A stretch of 64,000 nt of DNA from Dulcicalothrix desertica PCC 7102 (GTDB lineage: Bacteria; Cyanobacteriota; Cyanobacteriia; Cyanobacteriales; Nostocaceae), in contig NZ_RSCL01000014.1 of the NCBI RefSeq assembly GCF_003991905.1, positions 124,001 to 188,000 on the forward strand, written 5' to 3'. Position numbers and translations under genes: made by a program. Below are positions 53,877 through 63,081 of this stretch, piece after piece; position 1 is the first letter of the stretch, and the number at the start of each line of letters is the position of its first letter. The notes under the pieces were generated by a model that saw only the letters and a program-made list of their open reading frames with translations, was not told the DNA's origin and ran no database searches.

Positions 53877-55598
53877 ATGGTAGCTGCTGGTACAACCTTG
53901 CAGGGTGGCAAATATACTCTCGACCACGAAATTGGTCGGGGTGGCTTTGGGATAACCTTTAAAGCTACTCATCACTACTTGCATCAAGTGGTGGTGATTA
54001 AAACCCTGAATGAAAAGCTGCGACAACATCCAGATTTTGCCAAATTCGAGAAGCAATTCCAGGATGAGGCTCGACGGTTAGCAACTTGTGTTCACCCTAA
54101 TATTGTTCGAGTCAGCGACTTTTTTGTCGAGGCCGCATTACCATACATGGTGATGGAATATATCCCAGGTGAAACTTTGGGAGAAGCATATGTAATGCCA
54201 GGAGTTCCTTTACCAGAAGCAACTGCTATTCACTACATTCGCCAAATTGGCGCCGCATTAGAAGTAGTACATCAAAACGGTTTATTACACCGTGATATCA
54301 AGCCCGATAATATTATTCTTCGTCGCGACACTCAATCTGTGGTGCTAATTGATTTTGGTATTGCGCGCGAGTTTAATAGTGGAGTTCGGCAAACGCATAC
54401 AGGTATGGTTTCCGAAGGATATTCTCCTATCGAACAATATTTATCGCAAGCTGCCCGCTCACCTGCAACTGATATTTATGGGTTAGCAGCGACGCTTTAC
54501 ACTTTATTAACAGCGCAGGTGCCAATACCAGCATTACTGCGCGACCGTGAAAAAATGCCTTCTCCACGTGAACTGCAACCGCATTTGAGTGCTGCTGTTA
54601 ACCAAGCAGTGATGCGTGGTATGGCAGTTGACGCTAGATTTAGACCTTCTACTGTTGCCGAGTGGTTAAAATTATTACCTGTGTCAGGAGCAATTCCGGC
54701 GCCGCAACCACTGCCAACACACGCAGTACAAACAATCGATTTATCTAGTCAACAAGCTTCAAACTTGGATGCAGCTTCTGTAGCAGTAACACAATTACGT
54801 ACAGAAGAACCATTACAACAAAAACAAGAAGACAAAACCAAAGCCGTTAAAGTCATTGCCAAAAAAGTCCTTAAACCAAAAGTATTCATTGGAACAGGTA
54901 TTGCAATGCTAGCTGCTGCGGCAGGTTTTAGCGCTATGCGAAGTGTTTCCAATCCTCAAGCTATACAACCAGTAGTAGAGCAGCCAAGCAATATTTTCCC
55001 CGCATCCACAACTACTACACCAGGCGAGACTCCTACTCCATCACCAACAACCCAGGCAACATCAACTCAACAAACTACAACCTCTAACCGTGTTGAAGAA
55101 GCGCCCGTCTCAACACCAGTACGACGCAAACGGCGCCGCGTCTATAACAACAATAATAATTCCAACACCAGCAACAGCAATTCTAGAAACAATCCCTCAA
55201 CTGATAACTCAAATAATTCTAATAACCAAACTACAACAACGAAACGCAGAAACTATAACAACGACAACAATAATAGCGACAGCACGCCAACGCGCACCAA
55301 TAACGTCAATACTGGTACTAACACTAACAATTATAATAATTCAAATGGTCCTAACACACAAACACCATCAAGCCCACCAAGTCCATCTTTAGTAGATAGA
55401 CTAAGAACAGTACGTGATTCTCGTATAAAAAAATCACCAGACAGCAGTAAATCACAAAGTACACCAAAATCATCTGGTTCTGTAGTAGTCCCAACAACAG
55501 AGGCGCCGCCCAAATCGTCTGACCGTTCGGATGTTGTAGTTCCAACACAACAATCACAAGAACGAAGTTCCGTAGATACAACTTCCACCGATAATTAA
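53877..55598 (+). CDS. Ser/Thr protein kinase with Asn-rich tail
   Basis: A 573-residue Hanks-type kinase. The glycine loop [20 protein letters not shown] (catalytic Lys), [13 protein letters not shown] (catalytic loop) and [11 protein letters not shown] (DFG) are all present. The kinase domain covers about residues 10-270. A single hydrophobic segment (about residues 338-356, [18 protein letters not shown]) would anchor it in the membrane. The remaining 220 residues are a low-complexity tail rich in Asn, Ser, Thr and Pro, likely outside the cytoplasm. Similar to cyanobacterial Spk proteins. Target unknown. Confidence 0.93.
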   Translation: MVAAGTTLQGGKYTLDHEIGRGGFGITFKATHHYLHQVVVIKTLNEKLRQHPDFAKFEKQFQDEARRLATCVHPNIVRVSDFFVEAALPYMVMEYIPGETLGEAYVMPGVPLPEATAIHYIRQIGAALEVVHQNGLLHRDIKPDNIILRRDTQSVVLIDFGIAREFNSGVRQTHTGMVSEGYSPIEQYLSQAARSPATDIYGLAATLYTLLTAQVPIPALLRDREKMPSPRELQPHLSAAVNQAVMRGMAVDARFRPSTVAEWLKLLPVSGAIPAPQPLPTHAVQTIDLSSQQASNLDAASVAVTQLRTEEPLQQKQEDKTKAVKVIAKKVLKPKVFIGTGIAMLAAAAGFSAMRSVSNPQAIQPVVEQPSNIFPASTTTTPGETPTPSPTTQATSTQQTTTSNRVEEAPVSTPVRRKRRRVYNNNNNSNTSNSNSRNNPSTDNSNNSNNQTTTTKRRNYNNDNNNSDSTPTRTNNVNTGTNTNNYNNSNGPNTQTPSSPPSPSLVDRLRTVRDSRIKKSPDSSKSQSTPKSSGSVVVPTTEAPPKSSDRSDVVVPTQQSQERSSVDTTSTDN

Positions 55599-56254
55599 TT
55601 ATAAACTCTTGTAGCACAGGCATACGAACTGTGCATTGTATGTATTTTTTGACCATAGAGACACAGAGATGTATAGTTCCTTGCTTTAGTGAGGCACGCA
55701 AATTTTCCTAGAGGATAAATCATATATATCCTCTAGGAATTTAGATAGTAAAAAAATATTATCCTGTATAAAAAGAATACTTAATTTAAAAAATTGCTTT
55801 GTAAAACAGCGCCTTTTTTGAGATAAATACTTAAGTTCTCTTGAAAAGAAGTAATAATATTTACTTTTTAAGTACAAGTATATTATTTTTATTATTTTTT
55901 TTGTGCTTTGGTGATCTTGCTAATACTCAATTAAAAAATAATTAGCAGCAATATTTAAGTCAAGATTATATTAAATAAAATTGTAGATTGAGTATTCAAA
56001 AATGATTGGTACCGCTTCATAGTCACAATGGTACAAGAATGAGCTTAAGTTAGTTTAATATTAAATTAAAGTAATATTATTAAACTATTAATATAGCGGT
56101 TTTCATTCAAATAAAGCACATAATGACGGGCAGGGATCGCCGTTCCACAAAAGTTTTACTAACTCAATTTATACCTCACTTGTTTAAAAAATGCTATAAT
56201 GAGTAAATTAATCTCTGTACTAACAAATTTGGTTTTGCGTACTATATTAAATAG
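55599..56254. other. AT-rich intergenic stretch after the kinase gene
   Basis: About 650 bp, no gene. It contains a hairpin TCCTAGAGGATA / TATCCTCTAGGA (55706-55717, 55727-55738), a probable terminator. It also has a GACGGGCAGGGATCGCCGTTCCAC fragment of a dispersed repeat near 56123-56147. Confidence 0.45.
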
Positions 56255-56947
56255 CTAGTACTCGATGTATTTATTCCCTATTTCCCAATTAATGGGTGAT
56301 TTGTTACACGCTTCTAATGCAGCATTAATTTTAGAAAATGGTTTACTACCAAAGAAACCATTGTGTGCTGACAAAGGTGAGGGATGCGCGGATTGAATAA
56401 CTATATGTCGTGTGGTATCAATTAATTTAAGCTTCTTCTGTGCATAACCACCCCATAGAACAAATACAACTGGGTCAGATTTTTGATTTACTTGACTAAT
56501 AACCGCATCTGTAAACTTTTCCCAACCTTTATTTTTATGCGAATTAGCTGTATGTGCGCGTACTGTTAGAACTGCGTTGAGCATTAGCACACCTTGTTTT
56601 GCCCACTCCACCAAATATCCAGTGCTTGGAATATCACATCCAATATCATCTTTAAGTTCTTTGTACATATTTACTAATGATGGTGGCGTTTTAATTCCAG
56701 GTTTAACAGAAAAACATAAACCGTGTGCTTGGTTTTCATCGTGATAAGGGTCTTGCCCAAGTAGTAAAACCTTGACATCATGATAAGGAGTCAATTCAAA
56801 AGCTGAAAAAACATCTTCTTCTGGTGGATATATAGTTTGTGTTTGACGTTCCAGAGCAAGAAACTCTTGAAGTTGTTTAAAATAAGGTTTTTCAAATTCT
56901 TCTGCGAGAACAACCTGCCAAGAAATTGGAAGTTTGGTAATTTCCAT
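56255..56947 (-). CDS. ung: Uracil-DNA glycosylase
   Basis: A 230-residue family 1 uracil-DNA glycosylase, which removes uracil from DNA. The catalytic water-activating loop is LLGQDPYHDENQAHGLCFSV and the Leu intercalation loop is QSAHPSPLSAHNGFFG. The ATG at 56947 is chosen (MEITKLPISWQVVL). A GTG four codons earlier is also possible. It is followed by no other gene of the same strand nearby. Confidence 0.97.
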   Translation of the reverse strand: MEITKLPISWQVVLAEEFEKPYFKQLQEFLALERQTQTIYPPEEDVFSAFELTPYHDVKVLLLGQDPYHDENQAHGLCFSVKPGIKTPPSLVNMYKELKDDIGCDIPSTGYLVEWAKQGVLMLNAVLTVRAHTANSHKNKGWEKFTDAVISQVNQKSDPVVFVLWGGYAQKKLKLIDTTRHIVIQSAHPSPLSAHNGFFGSKPFSKINAALEACNKSPINWEIGNKYIEY

Positions 56948-57025
56948 GTTATTTTCCACCTAAATCATTTGATAAACGGATGTAACGGATAGTTTACTAG
57001 TAGCATCCGTTACATCCGTTGCTAA

Positions 57026-57892
57026 TTATTTCTCAACAAACACAATATCTTCAGGTTGCTGTGTCATCATAATCTTTTGCCCTTCAACTTTGACGACAAA
57101 ATCAAAACCTGTGATGTGACCATCTGGCAAGATGATTATTTTATCATCGAGCGAGTCTAGGTATGCAGAAAAGCCATCCAGTGCTACGCTATCGTCGTTT
57201 ATCGCAAGATAACTTAACAGGCGCCGAAATAGTTTAGGCAAAATCACTACATCATCGATAATGGTTTTAGAGTTCTCTAAAGTGAAACCTGTGTTGGTTT
57301 TATCTTCACTCCATAAAGCTTTTGATTCTTTGCGCGCTTTTTCGGCAGCTTTCGTTAGTTCTTTGCGGATATCTGGATATAACTTTGAGTAAAAAGTCGG
57401 GTAAGCAAGTCCTTGGGTTAATAAATGGTGGTTAGCACTACGAAGTAAAAGTGCTTTATCTATAAATACCTCGCTGCCATCTTCTTGTGTCGCTTCACCT
57501 TTGAATACAAACGCAACCGCTCGACCATAAGTGTCTGCAAACCTGGTTAAAATAAAACCCGGCGCCTCGGATGGAGTAACTGAGGTTATTTTCTCACTTT
57601 TACTGCGCGTTACATCTTTGAATCCTAAGTAATTTAGCAGTTCGGACGCTGCACCCTGACCGTACTTTAGGGGTTGATGCTGCATTCCCGCACTACCTCC
57701 CCTTGGCGAAAAATGAGTTTCTAGTGCATCTATTGCATCTAAGCGTAATTGGGCACCACCAAAATTGTTAGGACGAACTTTTGTAGATAATTTTTTCCAC
57801 AATTCTGGGTTATTCGGGTAAAAACGGATTGAGTCTCCGTCTGGGGCTGTTGATAGTACTTTATACTTACCTTGAATTAAAATTAGTGGCAT
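57026..57892 (-). CDS. Thermonuclease (SNase)-like protein
   Basis: A 288-residue protein with an OB-fold nuclease pattern: STAPDGDSIRFYP (first Asp), QLRLDAIDALETHFSP (RxxxIDxxE) and ADTYGRAVAFVFKG. The fold elements of staphylococcal nuclease are recognisable but spread over a longer length, with an insertion before the third strand (KDVTRSKSEKITSVTPSEAP). No signal peptide, so it may be cytoplasmic. Three tandem 9-bp repeats (ATCCGTTAC) lie after its stop towards ung. Confidence 0.75.
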   Translation of the reverse strand: MPLILIQGKYKVLSTAPDGDSIRFYPNNPELWKKLSTKVRPNNFGGAQLRLDAIDALETHFSPRGGSAGMQHQPLKYGQGAASELLNYLGFKDVTRSKSEKITSVTPSEAPGFILTRFADTYGRAVAFVFKGEATQEDGSEVFIDKALLLRSANHHLLTQGLAYPTFYSKLYPDIRKELTKAAEKARKESKALWSEDKTNTGFTLENSKTIIDDVVILPKLFRRLLSYLAINDDSVALDGFSAYLDSLDDKIIILPDGHITGFDFVVKVEGQKIMMTQQPEDIVFVEK

Positions 57893-58299
57893 TGTCTCGG
57901 TTGCTCCTTGCTGTGATTAAGGCTACAACACATAGTTCTACAGCAAGTAAGACAATTTTTCCAACTATATCAATTATTTAATAATTTTTTTTGAAAATAC
58001 ACTTAGGGCTGTTGTCATTGTTTATACTAAAAACAGAGAAACCGGGTTTCTTTGTTGAAGTCTTGTAATAAAAATAATGATTTTACGTAGAAACCCGGTT
58101 TCTGATTTATTCGCGTCAGTCCTATTTTGTAATTTGTAATTGTAGAATATAGATAATATAAAGCTGGCTATTTATTAAGTGAGTTTGATGAAGGAATGAT
58201 GAAGTAGCAGGTAAAGTAATTGTTAAGAATTAGACAAATATTTATGAAAATACTTACAATAAAACAAAGATTAATTGTTAACAAAATATAAATAGAAGC
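57893..58299. other. Divergent intergenic region with one AGAAACC element
   Basis: Holds the copy E element (58037-58103) and the promoters of the SNase-like and dioxygenase-like genes. No gene seen. Confidence 0.45.
58037..58103. repeat. AGAAACC palindromic element, copy E
   Basis: 67 bp with AGAAACCGGGTTTCT (58037-58051) and AGAAACCCGGTTTCT (58089-58103). The interior TTGAAGTCTTGTAATAAAAA also occurs in copy F at 62073, showing that the whole unit, not only the ends, has been copied. Confidence 0.85.
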
Positions 58300-59187
58300 G
58301 TGGACTTGATCAAAAGAATCTACAACCGAGTTCTGAAACATGTATACACAATACCTTCACTGGAAAAATATAGTGACTCTATCTATAAAACAGCAGTACA
58401 ACAACATGCTGTTAACCTACCACCAATGTCCACGGGAGATTTGAAGATAGTCGAGACGTTGAAAAATGAAGGAGTGGCAATTAGTTCATTAGAAGAGTTA
58501 GCAACTCCTTCCTCGTCAAAGATGACCTCAGCAGCAAAAAAATTAATGCCATTAATTCCATGTATAACAAAAAAGAATGAATTTGTAGTTCATGCTACAA
58601 ATGAGCAAATAATGGAGTATCCAGAAATATTTCTTTGGGGACTAGAAAGACGTATACTTAATATTGCAGAAAATTACTTTAATCTTCCTGTTGCATATCA
58701 TGGAGCTTATTTTCGTAGAGATATAGCTAATAAAGTACAGCGAAAGTCTCGCTTGTGGCACTTAGATGGTGAAGACAGGCAGGTATTCAAAGTAATTATC
58801 TACTTACACGATGTTAACGAAGACCAAGGGCCGTTTCAGTATATCCCTGTTAGTACTACTCAAAAACTAGTTGAGCGACTTAAGTATAGACAAGGTTATA
58901 TTCAAGACACCGTAATGCAGCAAAACGTTTCTTCGTCAGATTACAAGTCTTGCTTAGGGGTCGCTGGCACAGTTATATTTGCTGCTACGAGTCATATTTT
59001 TCATCGCGGCAAGATACCAGTAGCATCAGACAGGTTTTCACTTTTCTTTGATTACACGTCACGTTTACCAAAATATCCGTTTGTCAATCGTTACTCATTG
59101 CCACAAGACTATTTACTCTCACTCTCAAGAAAAATTACACAACACCAACTGCAAAGCTTACTATGGCAAAATTATAAAGTTAAGTAA
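58300..59187 (+). CDS. Phytanoyl-CoA dioxygenase-like Fe(II)/2OG oxygenase
   Basis: A 295-residue protein starting at GTG 58300. The double-stranded beta-helix motif is seen in SRLWHLDGEDRQVFKVIIYL (HxD), GPFQYIPVSTTQKLVERL, and ATSHIFHRGKIPVASDRFSL (distal His and Arg). So the Fe-binding H-x-D...H triad and the 2-oxoglutarate Arg appear present. Members act on lipids and natural products. The substrate is unknown. Single gene, tail-to-tail with the EamA transporter, about 10 bp apart. Confidence 0.75.
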   Translation: MDLIKRIYNRVLKHVYTIPSLEKYSDSIYKTAVQQHAVNLPPMSTGDLKIVETLKNEGVAISSLEELATPSSSKMTSAAKKLMPLIPCITKKNEFVVHATNEQIMEYPEIFLWGLERRILNIAENYFNLPVAYHGAYFRRDIANKVQRKSRLWHLDGEDRQVFKVIIYLHDVNEDQGPFQYIPVSTTQKLVERLKYRQGYIQDTVMQQNVSSSDYKSCLGVAGTVIFAATSHIFHRGKIPVASDRFSLFFDYTSRLPKYPFVNRYSLPQDYLLSLSRKITQHQLQSLLWQNYKVK

Positions 59188-59196
59188 CAATATGCG

Positions 59197-60099
59197 TTAT
59201 TTGAGGTAAAACAATAAAGCGATTCCTGCGATTGCAATTATTACTCCTATGACTGCCCTAATACTTACCTTTTCACCCGTCCACAATGCTAACGGTAGTA
59301 TAAATATTGGACTAGTTTGTAATAATGTTGAAGCAATTCCTACAGGCGCCAGTTTAATTGCGGTCTGTTGTAGCCAAATACCTAAGTAAGTTCCGCAAAA
59401 TGCCGCGAAGCATGTGGCAGCAACTACACGCCCTTGTTTCGAGTAACTAAGTATAGAAGTTTTAGATTTATCTTGCTGCCATACAATTAAAGGCAATAAA
59501 AATAATGTCGCTGCACTTAACCGTATTAAAGCAGCCCACAATGGGTTAATATTTGTGTTGACCAACGCTGCACGCGACAAAACGGCGCCTGATGCATTGG
59601 CAACTGCCGCAAGTAGTCCAAATATCACCCCACGCAAAGGCAACGAAGAATTAACTTCCTTCTCGGTACGTTCACTAATTACCCAAGCGACTCCCAAAAT
59701 AGTTAACAGTACACCACACCAAGCACTCGCATTTAATCGTTCGTGTAAAAATATTAAGGCGAATACTGCCGTCATTGGTGGCGCCAGTGTTTCTAAAAGT
59801 AATAACCTCCTAGCACCCAAACTATTGATTCCTGCCAAAAATGCAGTATCACCTAGTCCAATACCTATAACCCCACTCAGCAAAAGTAAGCATAAAGGCA
59901 CAGGAGCTATTACTAAAGATAGTTTTCCTGTGGCAACTATTGTGATTAAGAGTAAAACAATTGCAATTATTCCCTTGATTAAATTTAAGTGCAGTGGTGG
60001 AATATGGGCGCCAACACGTCCATATACAACCGACGCAAAAGCCCATAACACCGCTGCAACTAGCGCTGCAATCTCACCCTGGTAATTTATCACCATCAA
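59197..60099 (-). CDS. EamA-family (DMT) transporter
   Basis: A 300-residue inner membrane protein with ten predicted helices in two EamA repeats: VAAVLWAFASVVYGRVGAHI ... FLHERLNASAWCGVLLTILG and GLLAAVANASGAVLSRAALV ... WTGEKVSIRAVIGVIIAIAG. DMT carriers export metabolites such as amino acids. Start MMVINYQGE at 60099. Substrate cannot be assigned. Confidence 0.92.
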   Translation of the reverse strand: MMVINYQGEIAALVAAVLWAFASVVYGRVGAHIPPLHLNLIKGIIAIVLLLITIVATGKLSLVIAPVPLCLLLLSGVIGIGLGDTAFLAGINSLGARRLLLLETLAPPMTAVFALIFLHERLNASAWCGVLLTILGVAWVISERTEKEVNSSLPLRGVIFGLLAAVANASGAVLSRAALVNTNINPLWAALIRLSAATLFLLPLIVWQQDKSKTSILSYSKQGRVVAATCFAAFCGTYLGIWLQQTAIKLAPVGIASTLLQTSPIFILPLALWTGEKVSIRAVIGVIIAIAGIALLFYLK

Positions 60100-60305
60100 A
60101 ATATAAACAAAATATTAAAATTACTATATAGCAATTTGCATTTCTTGGAAATATCTCATAAATTAAGATAAAGACACCAATAAATATTAGCACTCACCTC
60201 TATTAACTGCTAATTTTCTATCTAATAATATTTAGCACTGACGGTTTGTGATTGCTAATTTAAACCTGATTATTTGTTTTAACAAATTACCAAGAGGACA
60301 AAGAT

Positions 60306-60650
60306 ATGAAATATGCATTTAATATCGTTGGCGTATCTCCTGTTTTAGATTTTTTTAATCATCAACAAAAGTCTTCAGTGTCTGGACAACCACAAGGTAT
60401 AGAATATTTAGGGGCGCCTGATTGTACACTCGACGCATTTCTCGAAACAGTCGAATCGGTTCCCACAAAAGAATCTTGGGAAATGGATGAAGTCGTCAAA
60501 ACAGTAATTGACTTTTGGATGAATAATTCAGAAAGCATCCGCTACTGGAAATTACGCTTACTCGACGCAGGTAGAGACAACCTCATCGTTACGAGAGTTG
60601 CAGAAATCCAAGCTTTGCAAGCTGAGTTTGATATGTTGTTTCAGAAATAG
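60306..60650 (+). CDS. Conserved hypothetical cyanobacterial protein (114 aa)
   Basis: A 114-residue soluble protein starting MKYAFNIVGVSPVLDFFNHQ, with GIEYLGAPDCTLDAFLETVE and a helical C-terminus (DEVVKTVIDFWMNNSESIRY, TRVAEIQALQAEFDMLFQK). No catalytic motif is visible. The sequence resembles conserved cyanobacterial proteins of unknown role. A GAGGAC ribosome site lies six to eleven bases upstream. Confidence 0.7.
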   Translation: MKYAFNIVGVSPVLDFFNHQQKSSVSGQPQGIEYLGAPDCTLDAFLETVESVPTKESWEMDEVVKTVIDFWMNNSESIRYWKLRLLDAGRDNLIVTRVAEIQALQAEFDMLFQK

Positions 60651-60903
60651 TGAAGAGCAGTACTGAAGTACTGCATTACGAATGTGTGTGTGGCATTACG
60701 AATGTGTGTGGTTGTATACATCTGACAAAAATATAATTTCGGGTCTGGGAAACGATTTTGAAGAATTGTTTCCCAAAACCATTGACGTTCAATTTTTGGT
60801 GTGCTATTCAAGTGACAGCTTCGATAAAAAAACGTCAGCAATTCTCACACATATATGGGACTTGCTGACAAAAGTTAACCAAATAAATCTGTGTAATATC
60901 ATC

Positions 60904-61137
60904 ATGGCACAAGACACTCACACCAGCCATTCCGAGCAAAACGAATCAGCAAATTATAAAAACCGACTAAATTCCTGGGCAATAGCTCGTATGCTTCCAG
61001 ATATGAAACGTGAAATAGTCGCGCGGTTTCGTCGTCGTTCAGATGCAGACGGACACATGCAGCTATTACTCCGGGTAACACCAGATGCGAATTTCATGCT
61101 AGTTTTTGATTGCCAAACCGAAGAAGCTGCTGCCTAG
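60904..61137 (+). CDS. Conserved small protein (77 aa)
   Basis: A 77-residue protein from ATG 60904 (AQDTHTSHSEQNESANYKNR, then IARMLPDMKREIVARFRRRS, then DADGHMQLLLRVTPDANFML). The frame is open further upstream to 60682, but that part is low-quality and overlaps a GAATGTGTGTGTGG repeat, so I place the start here. The core motif RFRRRSDADGHMQ may contact RNA or another protein (inference). A short AAGCACTTCAGTGCTT palindrome follows the stop. Confidence 0.7.
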   Translation: MAQDTHTSHSEQNESANYKNRLNSWAIARMLPDMKREIVARFRRRSDADGHMQLLLRVTPDANFMLVFDCQTEEAAA

Positions 61138-61148
61138 TAATAAGCACT

Positions 61149-61973
61149 TCAGTGCTTTCTTCCACCAAACTCCTGAATCTTCTTTACATAACCTTTCATA
61201 ACGCTTAACAACTGAGGAAGCTCATTACTTACCGAACTCACATTAATTCTCTCAGCAACAATCTGAATTTCTTCCACAGGATGTGGATAGTACTTCTGGT
61301 AAAGACCTACCAATTGAATTAACTCTTGAGTATAACGACTAGCGTGAACTAAATTACCAACAACAAGCTTGGCAGGACTAATAACTTCACGCACTAAACT
61401 CAAATTTAATTCTTCTAAAGCTAGAGTCTTTTGCTTTTGTAGTAATTCCACATACCTCTGTTCGCTTTCGTGCAAGTTAAATTCAGCTTCTTGAGATTGT
61501 TTTTGAGCTTCTTCAAGTTGTGCAAGCGTCAATGCATGTATTTTCGAGTTTGCCAAAAGTAGCTGCTGAATATCAAGCAGTTTATTACCTGTAACAACAA
61601 TCGGTTCATAAACAAACTCAGAATTTCTTGACAATGCTTGTTTTGTAGCATCAACAACCTTTGTATCGGCGCCCATAATTAAAGTATCTGATTTAACAAA
61701 ATCGTACAAGTTCTCAATCGCACGCTCGTTAAACAAACCCAAACTATAGGGACGACTCATAAACTCGAAAAAACGGCGCCTAGAAATCATCCCTGCATAA
61801 TCATGATTTTTTGTCAAGATTACCCCAGGCATTAAAGGTTCGTTGTCAAACAATTTAATTAAACTATTACCTACACAGCTTACTTCTAAACTTGTATCCC
61901 ACAGTGGTAAGTCTCCTAAAACAGAACTCAATTTCAAATTAAGTTCATCCAATCGCTGGGTTGATACATCCAT
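61149..61973 (-). CDS. Degenerate CBS-pair plus coiled-coil signalling protein
   Basis: A 274-residue protein. Residues 25-155 resemble two CBS modules (VGNSLIKLFDNEPLMPGVIL, HDYAGMISRRRFFEFMSRP; later SRNSEFVYEPIVVTGNKLL). A coiled coil (about 160-200, AQLEEAQKQSQEAEFNLHES) and a helical C-terminal region (VIGNLVHASRYTQELIQLVG-like; actual VVGNLVHASRYTQELIQLV) follow. It has no HATPase. CBS proteins of this type often feed into cyanobacterial two-component systems, and a histidine kinase lies 1.1 kb away. Function not assigned. Confidence 0.65.
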   Translation of the reverse strand: MDVSTQRLDELNLKLSSVLGDLPLWDTSLEVSCVGNSLIKLFDNEPLMPGVILTKNHDYAGMISRRRFFEFMSRPYSLGLFNERAIENLYDFVKSDTLIMGADTKVVDATKQALSRNSEFVYEPIVVTGNKLLDIQQLLLANSKIHALTLAQLEEAQKQSQEAEFNLHESEQRYVELLQKQKTLALEELNLSLVREVISPAKLVVGNLVHASRYTQELIQLVGLYQKYYPHPVEEIQIVAERINVSSVSNELPQLLSVMKGYVKKIQEFGGRKH

Positions 61974-62072
61974 AACACAGAAGATACACAGCAGATAAGA
62001 TTGTGCAACAGTTCTATCAAAATGTCTCTATGTATTTAATACATTTTTATACTTCAATCTATGATAACCCTT

Positions 62073-62139
62073 AGAAACCCGGTTTCTTAATTGAAGTCTT
62101 GTAATAAAAACAACGATTTCGCTTAGAAACCGGGTTTCT
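62073..62139. repeat. AGAAACC palindromic element, copy F
   Basis: 67 bp, ends AGAAACCCGGTTTCT (62073-62087) and AGAAACCGGGTTTCT (62125-62139). Interior matches copy E. It lies in the divergent intergenic region before the lipoprotein gene. Confidence 0.85.
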
Positions 62140-62213
62140 CAGTACCGATTTGAAAATTTATGTGTAATGATGTTGCATGTTGTATTTAATACATTTAGCG
62201 ACAGTAATTAATT

Positions 62214-63011
62214 ATGAATTTAGTCTTGAAAACTAGTTTATTAGGGATATTTTTACTAACTTCAAGTTGTTCATCACCACAAAAGGATGTAAAGCAAGAA
62301 ACCAGTACGAGCAATAATCAATCAACCCAAACAGAACAAGTAAAAGAAGTAAAATCAACTAAAGCGGTACCCTTAGCAGTCAAAGTTCCAGATAAACCAA
62401 AAGCTACTACTACAAACTCAGTAAAATCAACAAACTCATCTAATAAGCAAATGCATTTGGTGGTAGTCAGTGATGACTTGCGGTTCTTCCAACATGAAAC
62501 ACCAACATATAAATCAAGAAAGTTTGAAGTTAACCCCGACTTCCCGGCGCCTGGGAACTATACTGTATTTAGCGATTATGATAAACAGCTTACAATTCAA
62601 AAAATCAAGATTCCAGGGGATGTCCCTTTACCCACCGAACTTGAAAAATTTAGTAATACAAAAACATTATCTAATACAAAAATAACACTCTTAGCGCCGG
62701 AATCAAATCTTAAATCGGGACAACAGGTAAATTTAAGATTTGACTTGCAGGATACGAAAAATAAACAACCAGTAAAATTACAACCGTATCCAAATCAAAA
62801 AACGCTCGGTAATGCACGTTTATTTATAGTTCGCAGTTCATCACCACTCAAAACTACAGACTATATACCAGCAACGTTGCTCCAAGACTCACCCGACGGT
62901 CAAATTAGCTTTGCGTCAAGTTTTCCTCAAAAAGGAACTTATAAGCTTTGGTTACAATTTAACCGCAATAGCAAGGTCAACACGGCTGATTTTTGGGTGG
63001 ATGTGAAATAA
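62214..63011 (+). CDS. Hypothetical lipoprotein (265 aa)
   Basis: A 265-residue lipoprotein: MNLVLKTSLLGIFLLTSSCS with the lipobox TSSC. A Thr/Ser/Lys-rich tether covers about residues 22-80. The folded domain (about 80-265) is beta-rich (MHLVVVSDDLRFFQHETPTY, FPAPGNYTVFSDYDKQLTIQ, GTYKLWLQFNRNSKVNTADF). No family is named with confidence. It is followed by the ethylene-receptor-like kinase, about 70 bp apart, and could be a partner. Confidence 0.75.
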   Translation: MNLVLKTSLLGIFLLTSSCSSPQKDVKQETSTSNNQSTQTEQVKEVKSTKAVPLAVKVPDKPKATTTNSVKSTNSSNKQMHLVVVSDDLRFFQHETPTYKSRKFEVNPDFPAPGNYTVFSDYDKQLTIQKIKIPGDVPLPTELEKFSNTKTLSNTKITLLAPESNLKSGQQVNLRFDLQDTKNKQPVKLQPYPNQKTLGNARLFIVRSSSPLKTTDYIPATLLQDSPDGQISFASSFPQKGTYKLWLQFNRNSKVNTADFWVDVK

Positions 63012-63081
63012 TTACTTCCAAAGGTAGATTTGCTTTGTAGCAATAACGTTGTATCCACTTGTAAAAAGGTGGAGCATTAAC

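Noticed and set aside
55090-55392. Overlapping frames inside the kinase tail
   Set aside because: Shadow frames of a low-complexity Asn/Thr-rich coding region.
60682-60903. N-terminal extension of the 77-residue protein
   Set aside because: It contains a GAATGTGTGTGTGG tandem repeat and does not look like protein; the internal ATG fits better.
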